Shown: piece by piece, positions 12,632 through 25,894 of the stretch | Layout of the letters: the number at the start of each line of letters is the position of its first letter | How positions within the stretch are numbered: the first letter of the stretch is position 1 | Origin: Lineus longissimus | Taxonomy: Eukaryota; Nemertea; Pilidiophora; Heteronemertea; Lineidae | Length of the DNA stretch: 64,000 nucleotides | Assembly: GCF_910592395.1 (NCBI RefSeq) | Contig: NC_088317.1 | Coordinates: 1,798,001-1,862,000 of the forward strand | Reading direction: 5' to 3' | The notes under the pieces: generated by a model | What the model saw: the letters and a program-made list of their open reading frames with translations, nothing else | What the model was told of the DNA's origin: nothing | Databases searched by the model: none | Translations under genes and position numbers: made by a program

Positions 12632-15600
12632 TTGCCAGGATACCTGGCCTTAGAGATAGGAATGTCTCAAAGGCCAAATCTGGCTTGGCTGACTGACACT
12701 ACAACGTAATATAGACATTTTGTTGCAGACACCAGCAAATCCTCTCCAATGCCAGTAAATTTCATTTGCTTTTTCGCATGTATGTCACAGTTGACATCAT
12801 AGATCTGTACATCAATCAGACTCAAATTGATTGCACAGATAATGACTTAATGAGTTAATAGAGAGAATACTAGTAACACGCAGCGAAATTATCATGTTCG
12901 ACGATGAAACTCAGACACAATCCCAAAAGCAATATAGCGATCGATGAAACCTGAAATTAAATGGATGCCTGATTACCCAGCACAACCAATGATTAAAATT
13001 ACCCCTCGGGTATACGAATCAAAGCTCTCATTATGACTACATTTAAGGCATTATATCAGTTCGGAGAAGATCTATACTGGTCCCGATGTTAACCCTCGGA
13101 GGACTGAATGCAAAACTGATAAGGACGTAAGCACTCGTGAAAATCGCTTGCTATTTTACCAAGATACTTGCTGGACACTGCTGGAATGGATACCGTGACC
13201 TGCTTACTGTTTCTGACCATTATATTTTCGCATTTTCATGATTCCAGAGGCAAACATGATTTGGACTAGAGTTTAGAACAGCAGTTCAGCTAAGCTATGA
13301 CCACCCCCTCCTCCGCCATAAAACCACCTTCAGGAGAGGGAAAGGCCATGCTATCCATGGTTTTATACAAATGGTGAGAAAACTGTTGCCTTACCCGAGC
13401 ATTCATTATTAAATGGTCCTCAATGAACTATGACTCAACATGACGGTCAAATGGATTGCGGAAGATTTGAAATCATTGCAGGATGTCATCAGGAAAAAAT
13501 TCTGTGACCATAACATGAATAAGACATGGCGTTTCTATTCGAAAACTTTCACTGGCTGTTCACGCAAGACTCACCGCAACTTCAGGGAGCATGGGGTCAA
13601 GTGAAGAAATTTGATTGAAAAACTGCTTTGAAAGAAAAGCAGCAGGCATTTGACAGGCACTGGGGTTGTTTTTCCATGATCTCATTTGAAACTTGGTGAA
13701 ATTTCATGCTGAAGGAAAAAGCTGATCCACACCAGTCTGGCGTCAACTTGAAAAACGGGAGCCAGTACTGATCATGCCAACCTGTGTCCAAATATAAAAA
13801 AGAAATTCAAAAGGAAGGCTAGCATCAATAAGCAATGTAGCTTCCTTACGTGAGCGGCCAGAGAGGAATAAGCAAACAGACACAGTCTCCAGTAATGACA
13901 ATCTCAAGATGTGAATCACATACCGGCAATCTCAACCGACACATGATGCTCCATCTCCTGAGAGTGTCTTTGAGGCCGACGGGCGGGAATGGTCAATCTC
14001 CGCTAATGTGGAAAATCACGACGGCCAATTGATGCTAACGTGAAAAGTCATGCACATGATGCAAGTGTTCATAAAACGGCGCAGGAATCTCTGAAGGGTG
14101 TTTTTTGCTTGTAATAGCTCCCTTGGAAGTACTGGAGCGACGAAGAGTTCTTCTACCTTGAACCTGCTTGTTGGGTGATATTTACTGTGGGCAAATTGTA
14201 CTTTGGGCAAATCTGACTTGGGGCATATAGGATTTGGGCCATATAGGACGTTGATAATATGTATACATTGGCAGTTTCCTACACAGGAACAAAGTTCCTC
14301 ATCCTTGTCCTACTGAATACACACAGAATCAAAGAGTTAGCATCAATGTTTCGAACACCTATAACTCTGTTTTCCTTCAACACAATTGTCATTGTCAGTG
14401 TGGCTGACACTAATAGAATCAATATCATAGTCCACAAGTCTTTCAAGAGTTGTTTCCTAACTTTTGTAAAAAGCTGCTGGAACTCTGAAATAGTTTTCGC
14501 CGCGTTAATAACCATTGTTTAAGTCATTGTTATAGTTCTGAAGCTGCAGAAATGTTATCAATTGTACTTCATGAGGTCCCACTTGATCCTTTTCAAAACC
14601 TCTCAATAATTTGAAACAAGGCGGTACTTTACCGCGGTAGATCAGCACTTTACCGGAATAATCCCAGACATAACCGGATGATATCAAAGTGGACACTTCT
14701 CAATTGTTTGCACTGCGTTTTTTCGGAAGGATTTATTTGTTCAATTGTTATTGAACTTTTTGGGTTTTTTGTTGTTGTTCACTGTTGCATGAGATGTTTC
14801 CGTGACTCATGCCTGGTAAGATTTTAGAAAAGAAGTTTAGATATTTGAATATCATGCCTGATTAAGTCTTATTTTTGATGTCGGTGACTGTGTTAGGTGT
14901 GCTAAGCAGCATGAAATGAATGAAAAGGGACTTGATGAAAAGAAGATGATCTCAAGGACCCGAAATGTTTTGATGAAGTTTGTAAAAGTGGTCAAAAGTG
15001 CCACACTATTCTGGAGATTATGTTAGCTCAGAATATGACGCTATTGCTTCTGAGTTGTGATCTGCATCTTAGCTGTGGATGCTTCCCTTAAAAGCTGACT
15101 AGTCACAGTTGTTGTCATACTGTGTGAGCGACTGAACTCAGGTTGGATTCCAAGGCTTGGGTCGTGAGCAGATGACCCTGAAAACATCTCAAAACATTGG
15201 TTTCGTTTTCATCATAATTTGTCTTGTTGAGTGTATTTAGCTTTAGTCTCAAACTGCTCGCAATCGAAGAATTGCCAGGGACATACTTGCTACTCCCACA
15301 TAGACACACAACCAGCTGTTTACACAATATGAAATAAGAGCCTTTGCTCGCCTCTTCTGAGGCAAAAAGTATCACGAACCTGCCATCAGGAAATTGACAC
15401 AAAATGGAAGTTGTGACTAAGTTATTATATTCTCTATACTTGTAATTAGTTGTCATGTCTCTGAAAGGTACAATACGACAGAGGTACAAAAAGTTTCTTC
15501 TGTTGCTGCATGGTATAATGTTTAGGGACTTTTTTAGATGTACTTTAGTTTAAAGCTGGCGGCACAACTTCAAAAATGGAAACAAACGAAAAGCGTTAAA

Positions 15601-16594
15601 TTTCAGTTCATAAATATTTTGTATGTTTTAATTTTAACAGTTTAGCAGACAGGATAATCAATCTCTATAGAAATACAATATTTGCTTAACACATTTTAAA
15701 TTTCTGTTGAAAGCTAAGCTTAACTGACTCGACATAAGAACTAACACATGAAATGTACTTTGTAAAAAGCTGAAACCGAGATCGCAAAGGCCTAACAAAA
15801 GACTTGAATTAATGATGAGGATAGAAAGTATTTGTATTGGAATAGTTGTGGTTGTATCAGTTACAGTATTTCCACCTCTGCAAACATTTCTAGGTTTTTT
15901 TCTACAGTACAGATTAAAGGGTAACTCGTGTCAAATTTCACCATATAATGTTTTAGCTGTTTTTGACAAATGACTACGTCACTTTCTCATAAATCGGTAA
16001 GGTTTTCGAATCGAAATGCACATTTTTTAGAAATTGATGGTTTAATCCCGCCCGGACGGCTAGCTTCGATGCCGTTTTCGTTGATGACGTCACAACATGA
16101 ACATTTTCGCGGTCGGGGTGGTTTACATTCAGCGATTTTATAAAAAATCTAATCAAAAATGGAAAATTTGAACTTTACATTTGTGATCAACAATTAAATA
16201 CGGACGTATTTCCGCAAAGTTGTGAATCACATCATAGTATGACTTTAAAGAAAAAGGCCTCACCAGAAGCAGATTTATAAACAGAATACAAACTTCAAGC
16301 TGGCTTGGCACATATACTACCATTAGCGAAATATGCAAAAAGGCCAACAGCTATTTAGAATATTGGTCTGAAAATGTAAACCATTTTGGAAAAATAAGTA
16401 CATGTTACAACCACACCTAGCAAAAAATGTAAACGTACATTGACGAATCCATTGTCGATCTATAATATGGAAAAAATGAAAATATAAACTTGATATGGCG
16501 GATATTGATCTGCATAATCTAGTTACAGGGAGGGGCATCTCAAAATATCTTAGTTTAAAGAAACTTTAAGGCTAAGAATGTGCACAATTTGTTT
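12632..16594. other. Intergenic sequence, no gene recognised
   Basis: Short unrelated ORFs only, the longest being 124 codons at 15,115-15,489 on the minus strand without a recognisable domain. A CRE-like palindrome TGACGTCA lies near 16,084. A locally GC-richer island surrounds 16,040-16,120. No RNA gene was seen. Confidence 0.45.
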
Positions 16595-17003
16595 AAAGGG
16601 TTAGGGTTGGAAAACATTTCTGAGTCCAAAACATTTTTTCACTTTTTTTTTCTGCTCAAAATGAACCAACATCACTAACATCACCAGTCCAAAAACTTTT
16701 TTTTGACTTTGAAAATTTTTCAGAATTTTGAACTTATGAAAAGATTAGGGTTAGAAAAAATTTCTACGTCCAAAAAAAATTTTCACTTTTTTTCTGCTCA
16801 AAATGAACCAACATCATCAGTCCCAAAACTTTTTTGACTTTGAAAATTTTTCAGAATTTTGAACTTATGAAAGGGTTAGGGTTGGAAAAAATTTCTGAGT
16901 CCACATAATTTTTTCACTTGTTTTTTTTCTGCGACCACCCCGGTAACGCGACCATTCAACCTCGGTCCCATGAGTGGTCGTGTTACCGGGGTTACACTGT
17001 ATC
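16595..17003 (+). repeat. AT-rich interspersed repeat with hairpin end, copy B
   Basis: Three staggered copies of the AT-rich unit seen at 1350 ('gagtccaaa', 'ctgctcaaaatgaacc', 'tttgaacttatgaaa', 'gggttagggtt') run into a terminal segment at 16,934-17,003. That segment folds on itself through 'ccccggtaacgcgacca' and 'tggtcgtgttaccgggg'. The same hairpin joined to the same AT-rich sequence occurs in reverse order at 35,617-35,805. The hairpin and tail therefore form one mobile family rather than two chance neighbours. Confidence 0.8.
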
Positions 17004-20000
17004 TCAAAACATTTACGGTCAACTGCAAAATTTGATTGTCTGAGACAACCCCTCATAACTGTGTTTTCTGCAGATCAAATAAATGTATTAATAGCGAAAA
17101 TCAATGCAGTGAAATGATAGGCTCTGTATCAAATGTTAAATAATGGAATCTGTTTTTATATTTTTCCATCAATAAGATTTCTGTGTTTTCATGAGTGGGA
17201 TTTTTTTATTTATCTGTTATCGTCTGCTCAGTGAGATGCTCAGAGCCTAGTGGCATGTTCTGAGCAGGTGTACATCCTGGATCCTCCATTTCTTTCAAGC
17301 TGACAAGGTCAGAAAACATCCTGCTCCTTCAAGTCAAAACTGGGGAAGGGGGATATCAAGGGGGGTAAAAGGCTTAGAGCCTTATGTATTACAGAAAATC
17401 GGGGAACCTCAATAGCTCACCATGCCATATCACCAACAAGAACTCACAAAGTGGCTGCATCGTTTTCAAAATTCTCATAGTTTAGAATGGAATATAGATC
17501 AAAAAGACAAAGCCCATTGACATTTCACCATTTCTGAAGGAAATTTAGAGAAAATTCAATATCAATTTCATAATGGCTTCTAACTTTCTTACTATAAGAA
17601 TTTTCCATTAACTTCAGTTGTTTTGAAGTATGCATAAACAGAAATACGATTTACCAAGAAAATTCCATTCCAAGTAACTAACTTGAGATGTAGTTTAATG
17701 ACTTCCATCAGGAATTTGGATACTGCTTTTGGGTAGAAATTTTACAATACCTTTTATAACTAAAACTTCGCGTCTGATTTGTCTTTGAAATGAGAGCATA
17801 CTTACCTGAAAATATAAAAAGAAGACATTTCATAAGTATTCAGCTGAAAAACTATTAATAACAAATGCATGTAGCCTAATGACAAATGCATGCAGTATCA
17901 TCTTAATGAGTGTTTGATGTGTACATGTTGCATAATGACAAATACATGTAAGTGATAGCAATACTGTGATGGTAGAAACTAGGAAGGAAGGGTATCTTTT
18001 TAAAATGTTCATAATTTTTTCAGTGCTGACTCAGCATTATCTAAAGACATTCAAACTTCAAGTGCATCCTCAATAGAGGTTTTCATGGGACATCATCCTA
18101 ATTTCTGATTAGATGAGACGTCACCTTCCTACCCAAGGGACACGAGTCAATCGTGTAACTGACAGTATCATGGCAATCTAGTCAATCCAACAAATGACTC
18201 GTTAACTCTTAAATAATGTGCTATAAAACCCACATTGTTTGACGGATTAATTAACAATGTGATGGAGAGAAGGAGGCATCTGTCATGATTTTGGACATCT
18301 CAGGTGATTTGCGTGGTATAGTAGTTTTTAATGACGTGAACGGTAGCGTTACATGGCAGTGAAACATAGACTTGTGATTGTCTTTGAATGAGACGTATAA
18401 CTGAGGTTCCTGTACCATTTACCAGGGCAGGCAAAAGACCCCATCCAAGTTGACAGTAGCTTGTGATGGCCTCCCCTTCCTGGCAGAAGACGCACTCGCT
18501 TACAAATAAAGCTAATCGGTGCCCAAATGCTCACTCAGGTGAATACCGAGAGACACTGAGAGATGAGTGCATGGGCTGAAACTCGCACTGCACAATACCA
18601 TAATAAGTGTCAACAGAAACTGCAGTGGTGTGCACCTTCGCTTCGAGCAGACGTATCTTGTGATGAACTAACATCCGCTTATCAATGGCACTTTATCAAC
18701 GCTATGTCCACTTTTACAGTCACCACTGACAAGAAAACAAAAGGCATCATTGACCGTTGTTTGACTCTTTGTCAAAAACCTTGGCAACCGTTAAAAGACA
18801 AACACTGCACGATTTCTGATTAACTTACGACAAAACTTGAGTAAACTACGACACTTAAGGGCGTACTTCACCCAAAGCATCCTCATCGATGCAATTTAAT
18901 AAAAGAGAGGTTGCCGATCTCTCAAATAAATGAGATTCATAAATAGCTCGAGTTTCTTATGAAAACGTGCCATCCAGTTCTTCAACCCAAGGTGAGATTA
19001 TCACGTAGTTCATCCAAGTGGTTCTCAAACCTGCCCTAGATTCATTGTTTCCGAGAGAAATACTCCAGTTTCCGCCATTTAACGGCTTTACGCGATTATG
19101 GATTTTCATCGGGAAGACGAAGAATGACAATTTATCGAGAGTAGGTTGGAAGACCTTTGGTAAACATTTTGAGGGAAGTTCCATGTTTTGAAAAGGTTTG
19201 TCGGCATTGTGTGGGACTTGAGCAGATGTGGGGCGATTGTGATGGGGCCGCTATTCTAGTGGTGATGAGGCTCTTGAGAGTTCTTCTGTTTGTCTGTGAT
19301 GACTTTATTGAATCTATCGACAAAATATGGTGAGATCTGCACAAAATTGTATGGAAAATTCATGGCATTAATATGGTGACTTCGTCATGAAGGTATGAAA
19401 CCATGTGGTTTTATTAGCCTGTTTCATCGTGTTTTGCCTAACTGATGAAAAACACTTCACTGGTTTTACACTACATCAACACCCATTTCATTCACCGAAT
19501 TCTATCGATGAAAAATATTACAAGAATCTCTCTCGCATTTCAGATTGCGGTGTTATGATGAAAGCTTGTGGAGAATTTCATGATGAATTCATGACACTGG
19601 CACTAGTACTCTCACAATGGAGATCTCAAACCATGTGGTACCATACTTGCATATTGCCCAAAGCTATGGATGAGGTGAATGAAATCTGAGAAGTTATGGA
19701 AGCTTCATGAAAAGTCCAGAGGGAACTTTCAAGTCGAGCAGTCACGTTCTCAGAGCACTCGAGGCAAATGACAAAGTCATAGAGGGGCTTTTTTATAACG
19801 CGACGATATCTATCACAGCTGCTGTCAAGTTGGCAAAAGCTTACAGAATTCAAACGGTTAATATAGCAAACTGGAATCGAAAATCACCATGTCGCAACGT
19901 GTTTATTCCGTCTCTTTCATCCTTTGTGTAACGACATGTTTGGTCCAATTCTTTCATTATCAGCCACTTTTCCCGACATCGAAGTCTTCCATCGAGAAGT

Positions 20001-23000
20001 CAACTGATACATGCCTCGGGCCCTTTCTCTCGCCTTGCCACTGCCTGCGGGCGAGTTTCATCCACACTTCGATCTGATCACAGAAACTCTCGCCGAAACA
20101 AGAAATGGGAGGCGATGCGAAACTGAAATATAGCTAATGTTTGCGTCTGTCTTTTAAGCGTTTTTGTACCACTTATTGATCTTGGATGTGTATTCATATT
20201 CGGTGTGGGGTGGACACGATATGGTGTCATATTGAAATGTCTTTGTTATGAATTATTTCTGATTTTTTATATCTTTTGGAATGATATGCCGCAGATCTCA
20301 CTTTGTCGGAGAATTTTCTCCGTGGAATATTAGAGGTGACCTGATAGTGATACATTTTTCAATAAAGGTTGCGTAGACTGATTTCATTTAAACACTTTTA
20401 TTGATCTTAGAAAGTTTTAAAAGTCATATGAAGTTGGTAAACCCACGGTGTTGTATTCGACCATTTCAAACATGAAATATATGGACTATTCTCGTAAATA
20501 TGGACTGATACAAAGGGAGAAATATGAACTGTAAAAATCACCATTATTTTCAAGGCTTAGAAGCATGTCAACAATCATCTCTACGATAAACGATAAAAAA
20601 TTTCTCATCTGCATGCAAAACCGGTTTTCCTGGGTTTGATACTTATTGCCGATTGCACGGATATCTCATCCTTCAACAGCCGGTCACTAGATCGTCTCTA
20701 AAACACGCTCACTTTGACTGAGTGTCTTTTAGGACCAATACAAAGGCCTGCTATTGGAGGATGTGAAGCCTGGCTTGCTGCAGGCACCTAAGATGACCCG
20801 AGATTTTTGCGTAATTATTGTATTTTCATAGTCACAAAAAACAACGAGGCTTACTTACCATGTGAGAAAACATGAATTCCGCCTCACCCTTAGGCAAGTT
20901 TGGCATTTTCCACTCAGCCCACAAAAAATCTGCTGAGTGATAAAATGGGAGGCGACAGAAATGAAACAATGATATTTTGTAGCGTGTTTTTTGCTGTCGA
21001 TATTTACATGATCAATACTGGGAGTCGGCATTCATTGTCTTGCGAAGAGGTGATCTTGTCCATGGTGAAATGCCATTGATAGTCTACATTCTATAACACT
21101 GACTTCAAGCTGGGTTGGCCAGAATAAGCTGTATGTACTGTATCACTCAGTGGGGGCGGGGAGTGTGGGTATAGGGGACAGAGGAGACAACACGCCCCCC
21201 CTTTAATGGAATGCAACCTGTGCCCATCTCCATTCCCAAATTTCTGACTCTGCCACTGTTATTTAAATACATATCATGATGAAAATGTACCAGGACTCGG
21301 CTAGAAACATCGGCAACTTGATAATAAAAACCTGACGACTTAGCGTCAACCAATGAGAATGTTAATACATATTGATCACACTTTGAAAGGATTATTTTAT
21401 CATATGTTGACACAAGGCCGAGGAATTAATGTCCAGCGTTTAATATGTATTCAAATGTTCTCCATCTGACAAATATTAATTGGTTATAATCCATGGCTAT
21501 TGAGTGGGCGCATTTCGATTGGTCATTTGACAGTTGCATCGGGATAACATCGTATTAACGTGCAAAATGATGGGAGGAATTATGGGAGTTTTTACATGTT
21601 GGATCCGATGGCGTCAGAATGGTCGACGGGCAGCTCGTGACACTTCAAATCAAGGATCATTGAAAAGACTGCTAGCCGCACCCAAAGTCCACTGACTATG
21701 TTGACCTGAAGTGTGCAACTTGAAGAAGAAAAGTGTTCTCTTTTGACCAGTGCTGCCTTAGCTTTTTGTCAAAAACATGCATGATGTAATCGATAGTCAC
21801 CGCCTAGGTATATATGATGCATGATTGTCAATAAACCTGCAAATTTATCTCTTCTACCTGTTTGTTGGACTTTTGCCATTCTCGTTGTTCTGCATCATTT
21901 AAAACAACAGATTGGAAACCTCTGATCAATACGTTGATTTGTTTTGGGTGATGCAAATAATCCGCTAAGAAAACAATCTAATTTCAGGCTAAGCTGAACC
22001 AAAGTTCAATAATGTAGTTGTTGCGCATCAAGTACAGTCATTTTGGATCAAGTTAATTTGAGAATTGTGTTTTCCATTTCACGCTGATTAGAACGGTTTT
22101 ATGAGTACATTTACGTACATGTTATGAAGATAAGTCAGCTCAAGTTAAAGTGAGTTAGACATACCGAAGATACAAGGCCCTCTTGTTGCTTCCATAATAC
22201 AAATCGTTGCCGGGGATATTGAAAACACGTTCTATCTGGCTTTTGGCTTCGATCAGTTTGGACAAGCAACGAGTTATTATTTGAATTTTCCCCAAGTAAA
22301 CATTTTACGAACAAAAGCAAAATTGATCCACTCTCTCGCGTAAATCTTAATCACGAGTTGCGGTGCTCGTTTTACCACCATGTTTGCTTAAGTTGATTAA
22401 TTATGCATCCGTGTTGATCGAGGATAATTGACAATCTGACTGTTGCACGATGATAATTTCGGCGCGTGCCATTTCGGGACTTCATCCACGTGCGATGAGC
22501 TCCGGGTACGAGAATTACAGTCGGAACCTTACAATATTGACTCGGTCATTTAACGTCCGTGACAATGGCCTCAACTCTGACATGTTTTACACAAAACTCC
22601 ATTGTTTTCTTATTGTCCTTGCTGCATCCGAGCAAATTTCACACTTCCACACCAAAAACGGACTTTTTAGTTTTTCATACGAAATGCCATACTTGTCACC
22701 AAACATATAACTAAAATGATTATTTACACAAAAAACCTGCTGTAGTTTTTTTTCATCGTCCACACTTACCCACTTGCAGTTCTACTTGGTATTTTTTGCG
22801 TGTATTTGCGGACCTGTGTGTGTGCCACCTGGGATTTCCCCCATTGTACATCAACTTAATTGTAGCCCACGTCAAGAAAATTGTCCACGCTGCGTGTGTC
22901 AGAGCATGGGGTGGGGTCCCCGAGCCCCAGCAATTGTTTCGGAAACTCGCTTTGTGGTAGTTGAACAAAATCATGCAAGTCTCATATGCCGGTCTCAAAC

Positions 23001-23586
23001 TCCCATCCCATATGACACAATGTGGGATAATGGTGACATTGTGCCCGGCATCAAATATCGCAGACAAAAAATGGACAAAAAACGCCATGAAAATTGGATA
23101 ATGGTGAAGTCGGGGATCAAGTTTCATTTGGAAAAAACGTTAAATTTTCAAAAATTTGTTAAAATTTCTTTGTTCTGATGTCAATGTTTTGATGAATAAT
23201 AAAATTTCGTGTTTTTTTCTATTTGACGAAAGGTGATTGACACAATGACACAGAGTGACATTTGATGGACTCCTGCAAGATACACGTTATCAGCATTCAT
23301 GAAATAGAACTTTGAATGAAATTTTGAACAATTTCGTGGGAATTAAAATAGTGAAATTTCACCTAATCCACATTTTTTACAATTCAGGACTTACATCTGT
23401 CACCCTGAACTATTGTCATAAATCGCATTCATTTCAAGGCAAAAATTAAATATTGCTGACACCACATTGCAACTTTTTATTCCTTTGTATCAAACTTCGA
23501 TTTTTTCAACATGTGAGCTCTTCAAACCTTTTTTTTTTAAAAACACACTTTTTAGAATTTCAGTGCTTTGTGCCTGTTTGAAGATC
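17004..23586. other. Long intergenic stretch, no gene recognised
   Basis: ORFs are short (up to 134 codons) and lack recognisable domains. Isolated splice-donor-like sites occur on the minus strand near 17,800 (CAGGTAAGTAT) and 20,855, but I could not assemble exons around them. The overlapping open frames on both strands at 22,753-23,178 have no sign of coding selection. Confidence 0.4.
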
Positions 23587-23588
23587 AG

Positions 23589-23657
23589 AGATCGGTGGTG
23601 TAGTGGAGATTGGCAGACTCATAGTCAGGACATTGTTGGTTAGACTCTCAGAAGGAT
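23589..23657 (+). repeat. tRNA-Met-like SINE head or tRNA pseudogene
   Basis: The segment resembles a tRNA. It has a D-arm/A-box-like 'ggtgtagtgg', an anticodon-arm-like 'cagactcatagtc' with CAT in anticodon position as in tRNA-Met, and a degenerate B box 'ggttagactct'. The acceptor ends do not pair convincingly, so it is more likely the pol III promoter head of a tRNA-derived SINE or a tRNA pseudogene than a functional tRNA. Confidence 0.45.
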
Positions 23658-23660
23658 CAT

Positions 23661-24779
23661 GGCTAGCCATCTCATAACTGCAGTTGCTTCCTTACACACG
23701 ACCCCAAGTCCTTGTTGCATCTGAACACTTCGACTTCACTTAGCCATCAACGATCCACAAGATTCAACAAACTCATTACCAACGCAAAGAATCCCAACCC
23801 CACACAAACAACAAATCTGCATCCATCCGATTCCAGGAACCCCCTTGGGCCTACATGTCCTCAAATTCCAATAGTCTTTCCATTACATTCAATATCATCA
23901 TTAGCAGACCGGCACCGCAATGAAATCTGGAGCCCGCAGCCAAAAACCCTGAATAAACGCAGATTGATTTCCAAGGAAACAACCCCAAGTCCCCAAGTCA
24001 ATTCTGACATTCATTACCATTTCAATCACCTAATCAGGCCGTGAATGTCATTATATGTATCGAGTCAACAAATGGATGTGACATTATCTAAAATGTGCCG
24101 ATTGACTGTCAGTTGTTTTTAAAAATCTTTTAATGACCCGGTTTTAGATGTCAAGATCAACCAGCCAGGAGCCACCAGCATCCATCAGTGGCCACAAGAA
24201 TCCAATCCAATCATCCATCCTCCAATCGATCTGTTTGCTATGGAGGGGACATTAATAGGTTTTCTGATGCAAGTAGCAACATCCTTCCTTTGTACACTCG
24301 TAGTAGTGGGTTAAATGTAACATCACTATTACCATGCATTTAATGTCGATTATAGATTTTCCCACCATCACCATCATAAACCATGAACATCCAACAGTGG
24401 TGATAAATGCCTATACATTCACATGAAGATTATAGTGCCTTTTAATGACTTTTTAATGTTGTTTATGGTGTAAATGAGGTGACGGAAGATATAAGAGAAA
24501 TTTAGCCAAATTAAACCTTAAACGTGTGCAATAAATAGTTGTAAACATCAGAGATAGTTTCTGAATATTCTCTGAAATGGAGTCCAGAAAGTGTTATGAA
24601 GCAGAGTACACACATTTAGGGACATTTGTATGGTGGTTTAATGACCTTTTAAAAACTTCTAATGTCGTTTACGCTGTAAGAGGGTGACGGAGAGATATAT
24701 GCCAGGAATGAAGCAAGTGCAATGAAGAGTGGTAAACTTTAGAGATGCTTTCTGGAAGTTTATACTCTGACACTCAGAC
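23661..24779. other. Intergenic sequence, no gene recognised
   Basis: A 110-codon ORF at 23,712-24,044 is Asn/Pro/Ser/Thr-rich and has no recognisable domain. It directly follows the tRNA-like segment and may be the body of that repeat. Two related phrases around 24,430 and 24,630 ('ttaatgacttttt...tgtttatggtgtaa' against 'ttaatgaccttttaaaa...gtttacgctgtaa') suggest an old local duplication. Confidence 0.4.
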
Positions 24780-24985
24780 TGATGATGTTACTTCATTTTA
24801 AGCAGAAAAAAAGTGAGAAAAAAAATTTGGACTCAGAAATTTTTTCCACCAATAACCCTTTTATAAGTTCCAAATTTTAAAAAATTTTCAAAGTCAACAT
24901 TTTTTTGGGACTGATGATTTTTCTTCATTATGAGCAGAAAATAAAAAGTGAAAAAAATATTTGGACTTCAAATTTTTTTTCATCA
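24780..24985 (-). repeat. AT-rich interspersed repeat, copy C (inverted)
   Basis: This is the reverse complement of the unit seen at 1350 and 16,595. It contains 'ctgatgatgttacttcattt', 'agcagaaaaaaagtgag', 'atttggactcagaaattttt' and 'ttttcaaagtcaaca', then repeats the phrases once more. No coding content. Confidence 0.7.
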
Positions 24986-25894
24986 ACTTGCTGACTTAAT
25001 CTAAGTTTGCCCACCAAGGGGTTAACATGGGAGAGTAACAGCTTGGCCAAGGCAAGAATTCTCAAACAATGACAAATTTCTAATTGAAAAACGTGATTGT
25101 TAATTTTCCCCGATATACAAGTCTGACCCTTTGCCCGTGAGCCATATGGCGTGGGCGAGATCGGATCGACATAGTCGCTTTGTTAAGAAAGTAATCCATA
25201 CCCTTTCGACTTGACAGGGGGCGTGCCAGTCAGCATTAGGACCTTGACTTAATTGTCAAGTTGATCTGTTCACCGGTAGTGGTACAGTCCATGAAAGCCA
25301 GGGGAGGCAGACATTGCTTTTTTCAAGGTGAATATCATAATACCTGAGGGGAGAACTTAGCACAGGAGTGACAATGTTCTATTATCTTGCAAATGACTTT
25401 TCTTCTGATCAGACACAGTGGCAGGATGATCTGGGGGCATTGGCTTTTTGAACGAACTGATTGTCAACTTGACCTTTTTGCTTGTAAGAGTTGCCAAAGT
25501 GCTGAAGCAGTGCTTCTCGAGTCAAGAACTAATCTATTCCTTCTTTCATTTACTGTGACAGAAGGTCGGGATGGGCCAGCAGTTGGCCTTCTGATATCCT
25601 GACCCATTTGCTAGAAGGGGAACCTTTATCACTGAGCAGCAGTATCCTTTAGCTAAAGTGCCTTGCAGGTTATTCTCTACTGTGTTACAGAGCGCAGCCT
25701 AGGATCTGGTATATGATCTGTAACTCGAGATTGTAGTAACTTGCAAATGTTCCACCAACTGGAATTGTTTCTTCTGCACTGTATTATAGTGGGGTGTCAA
25801 ATATTACTCTCTGCATATAAAGATCATGAGCTTATTCTAGCATCAGTATTACCTGGGTGTGAGAAGTGGAATATGTGATAGTGGTTGTTAACGT
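24986..25894. other. Intergenic sequence, no gene recognised
   Basis: Only a 71-codon ORF at 25,387-25,602 without a recognisable domain. The sequence leads into degenerate units of the 105-bp array. Confidence 0.4.

Noticed and set aside
13850-14032. CESHTGNLNRHMMLH-like stretch resembling a C2H2 zinc finger
   Set aside because: Only one cysteine and poor spacing, in a 60-codon frame with no neighbouring fingers.
16741-16760. TTAGGG-like phrases as interstitial telomere sequence
   Set aside because: Only one or two near-copies occur per repeat unit, embedded in the AT-rich family and not in a (TTAGGG)n run.
17798-17812. ATACTTACCTG resembling the U1 snRNA 5' end
   Set aside because: Only these 11 bases match. 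The following sequence is unlike U1 stem-loop I. It is better read as a splice-donor-like CAGGTAAGTAT on the minus strand, and no exon could be built on it.
22753-23178. Overlapping open frames of 124 and 134 codons on opposite strands
   Set aside because: Neither shows a domain, and both being open together is typical of non-coding sequence.
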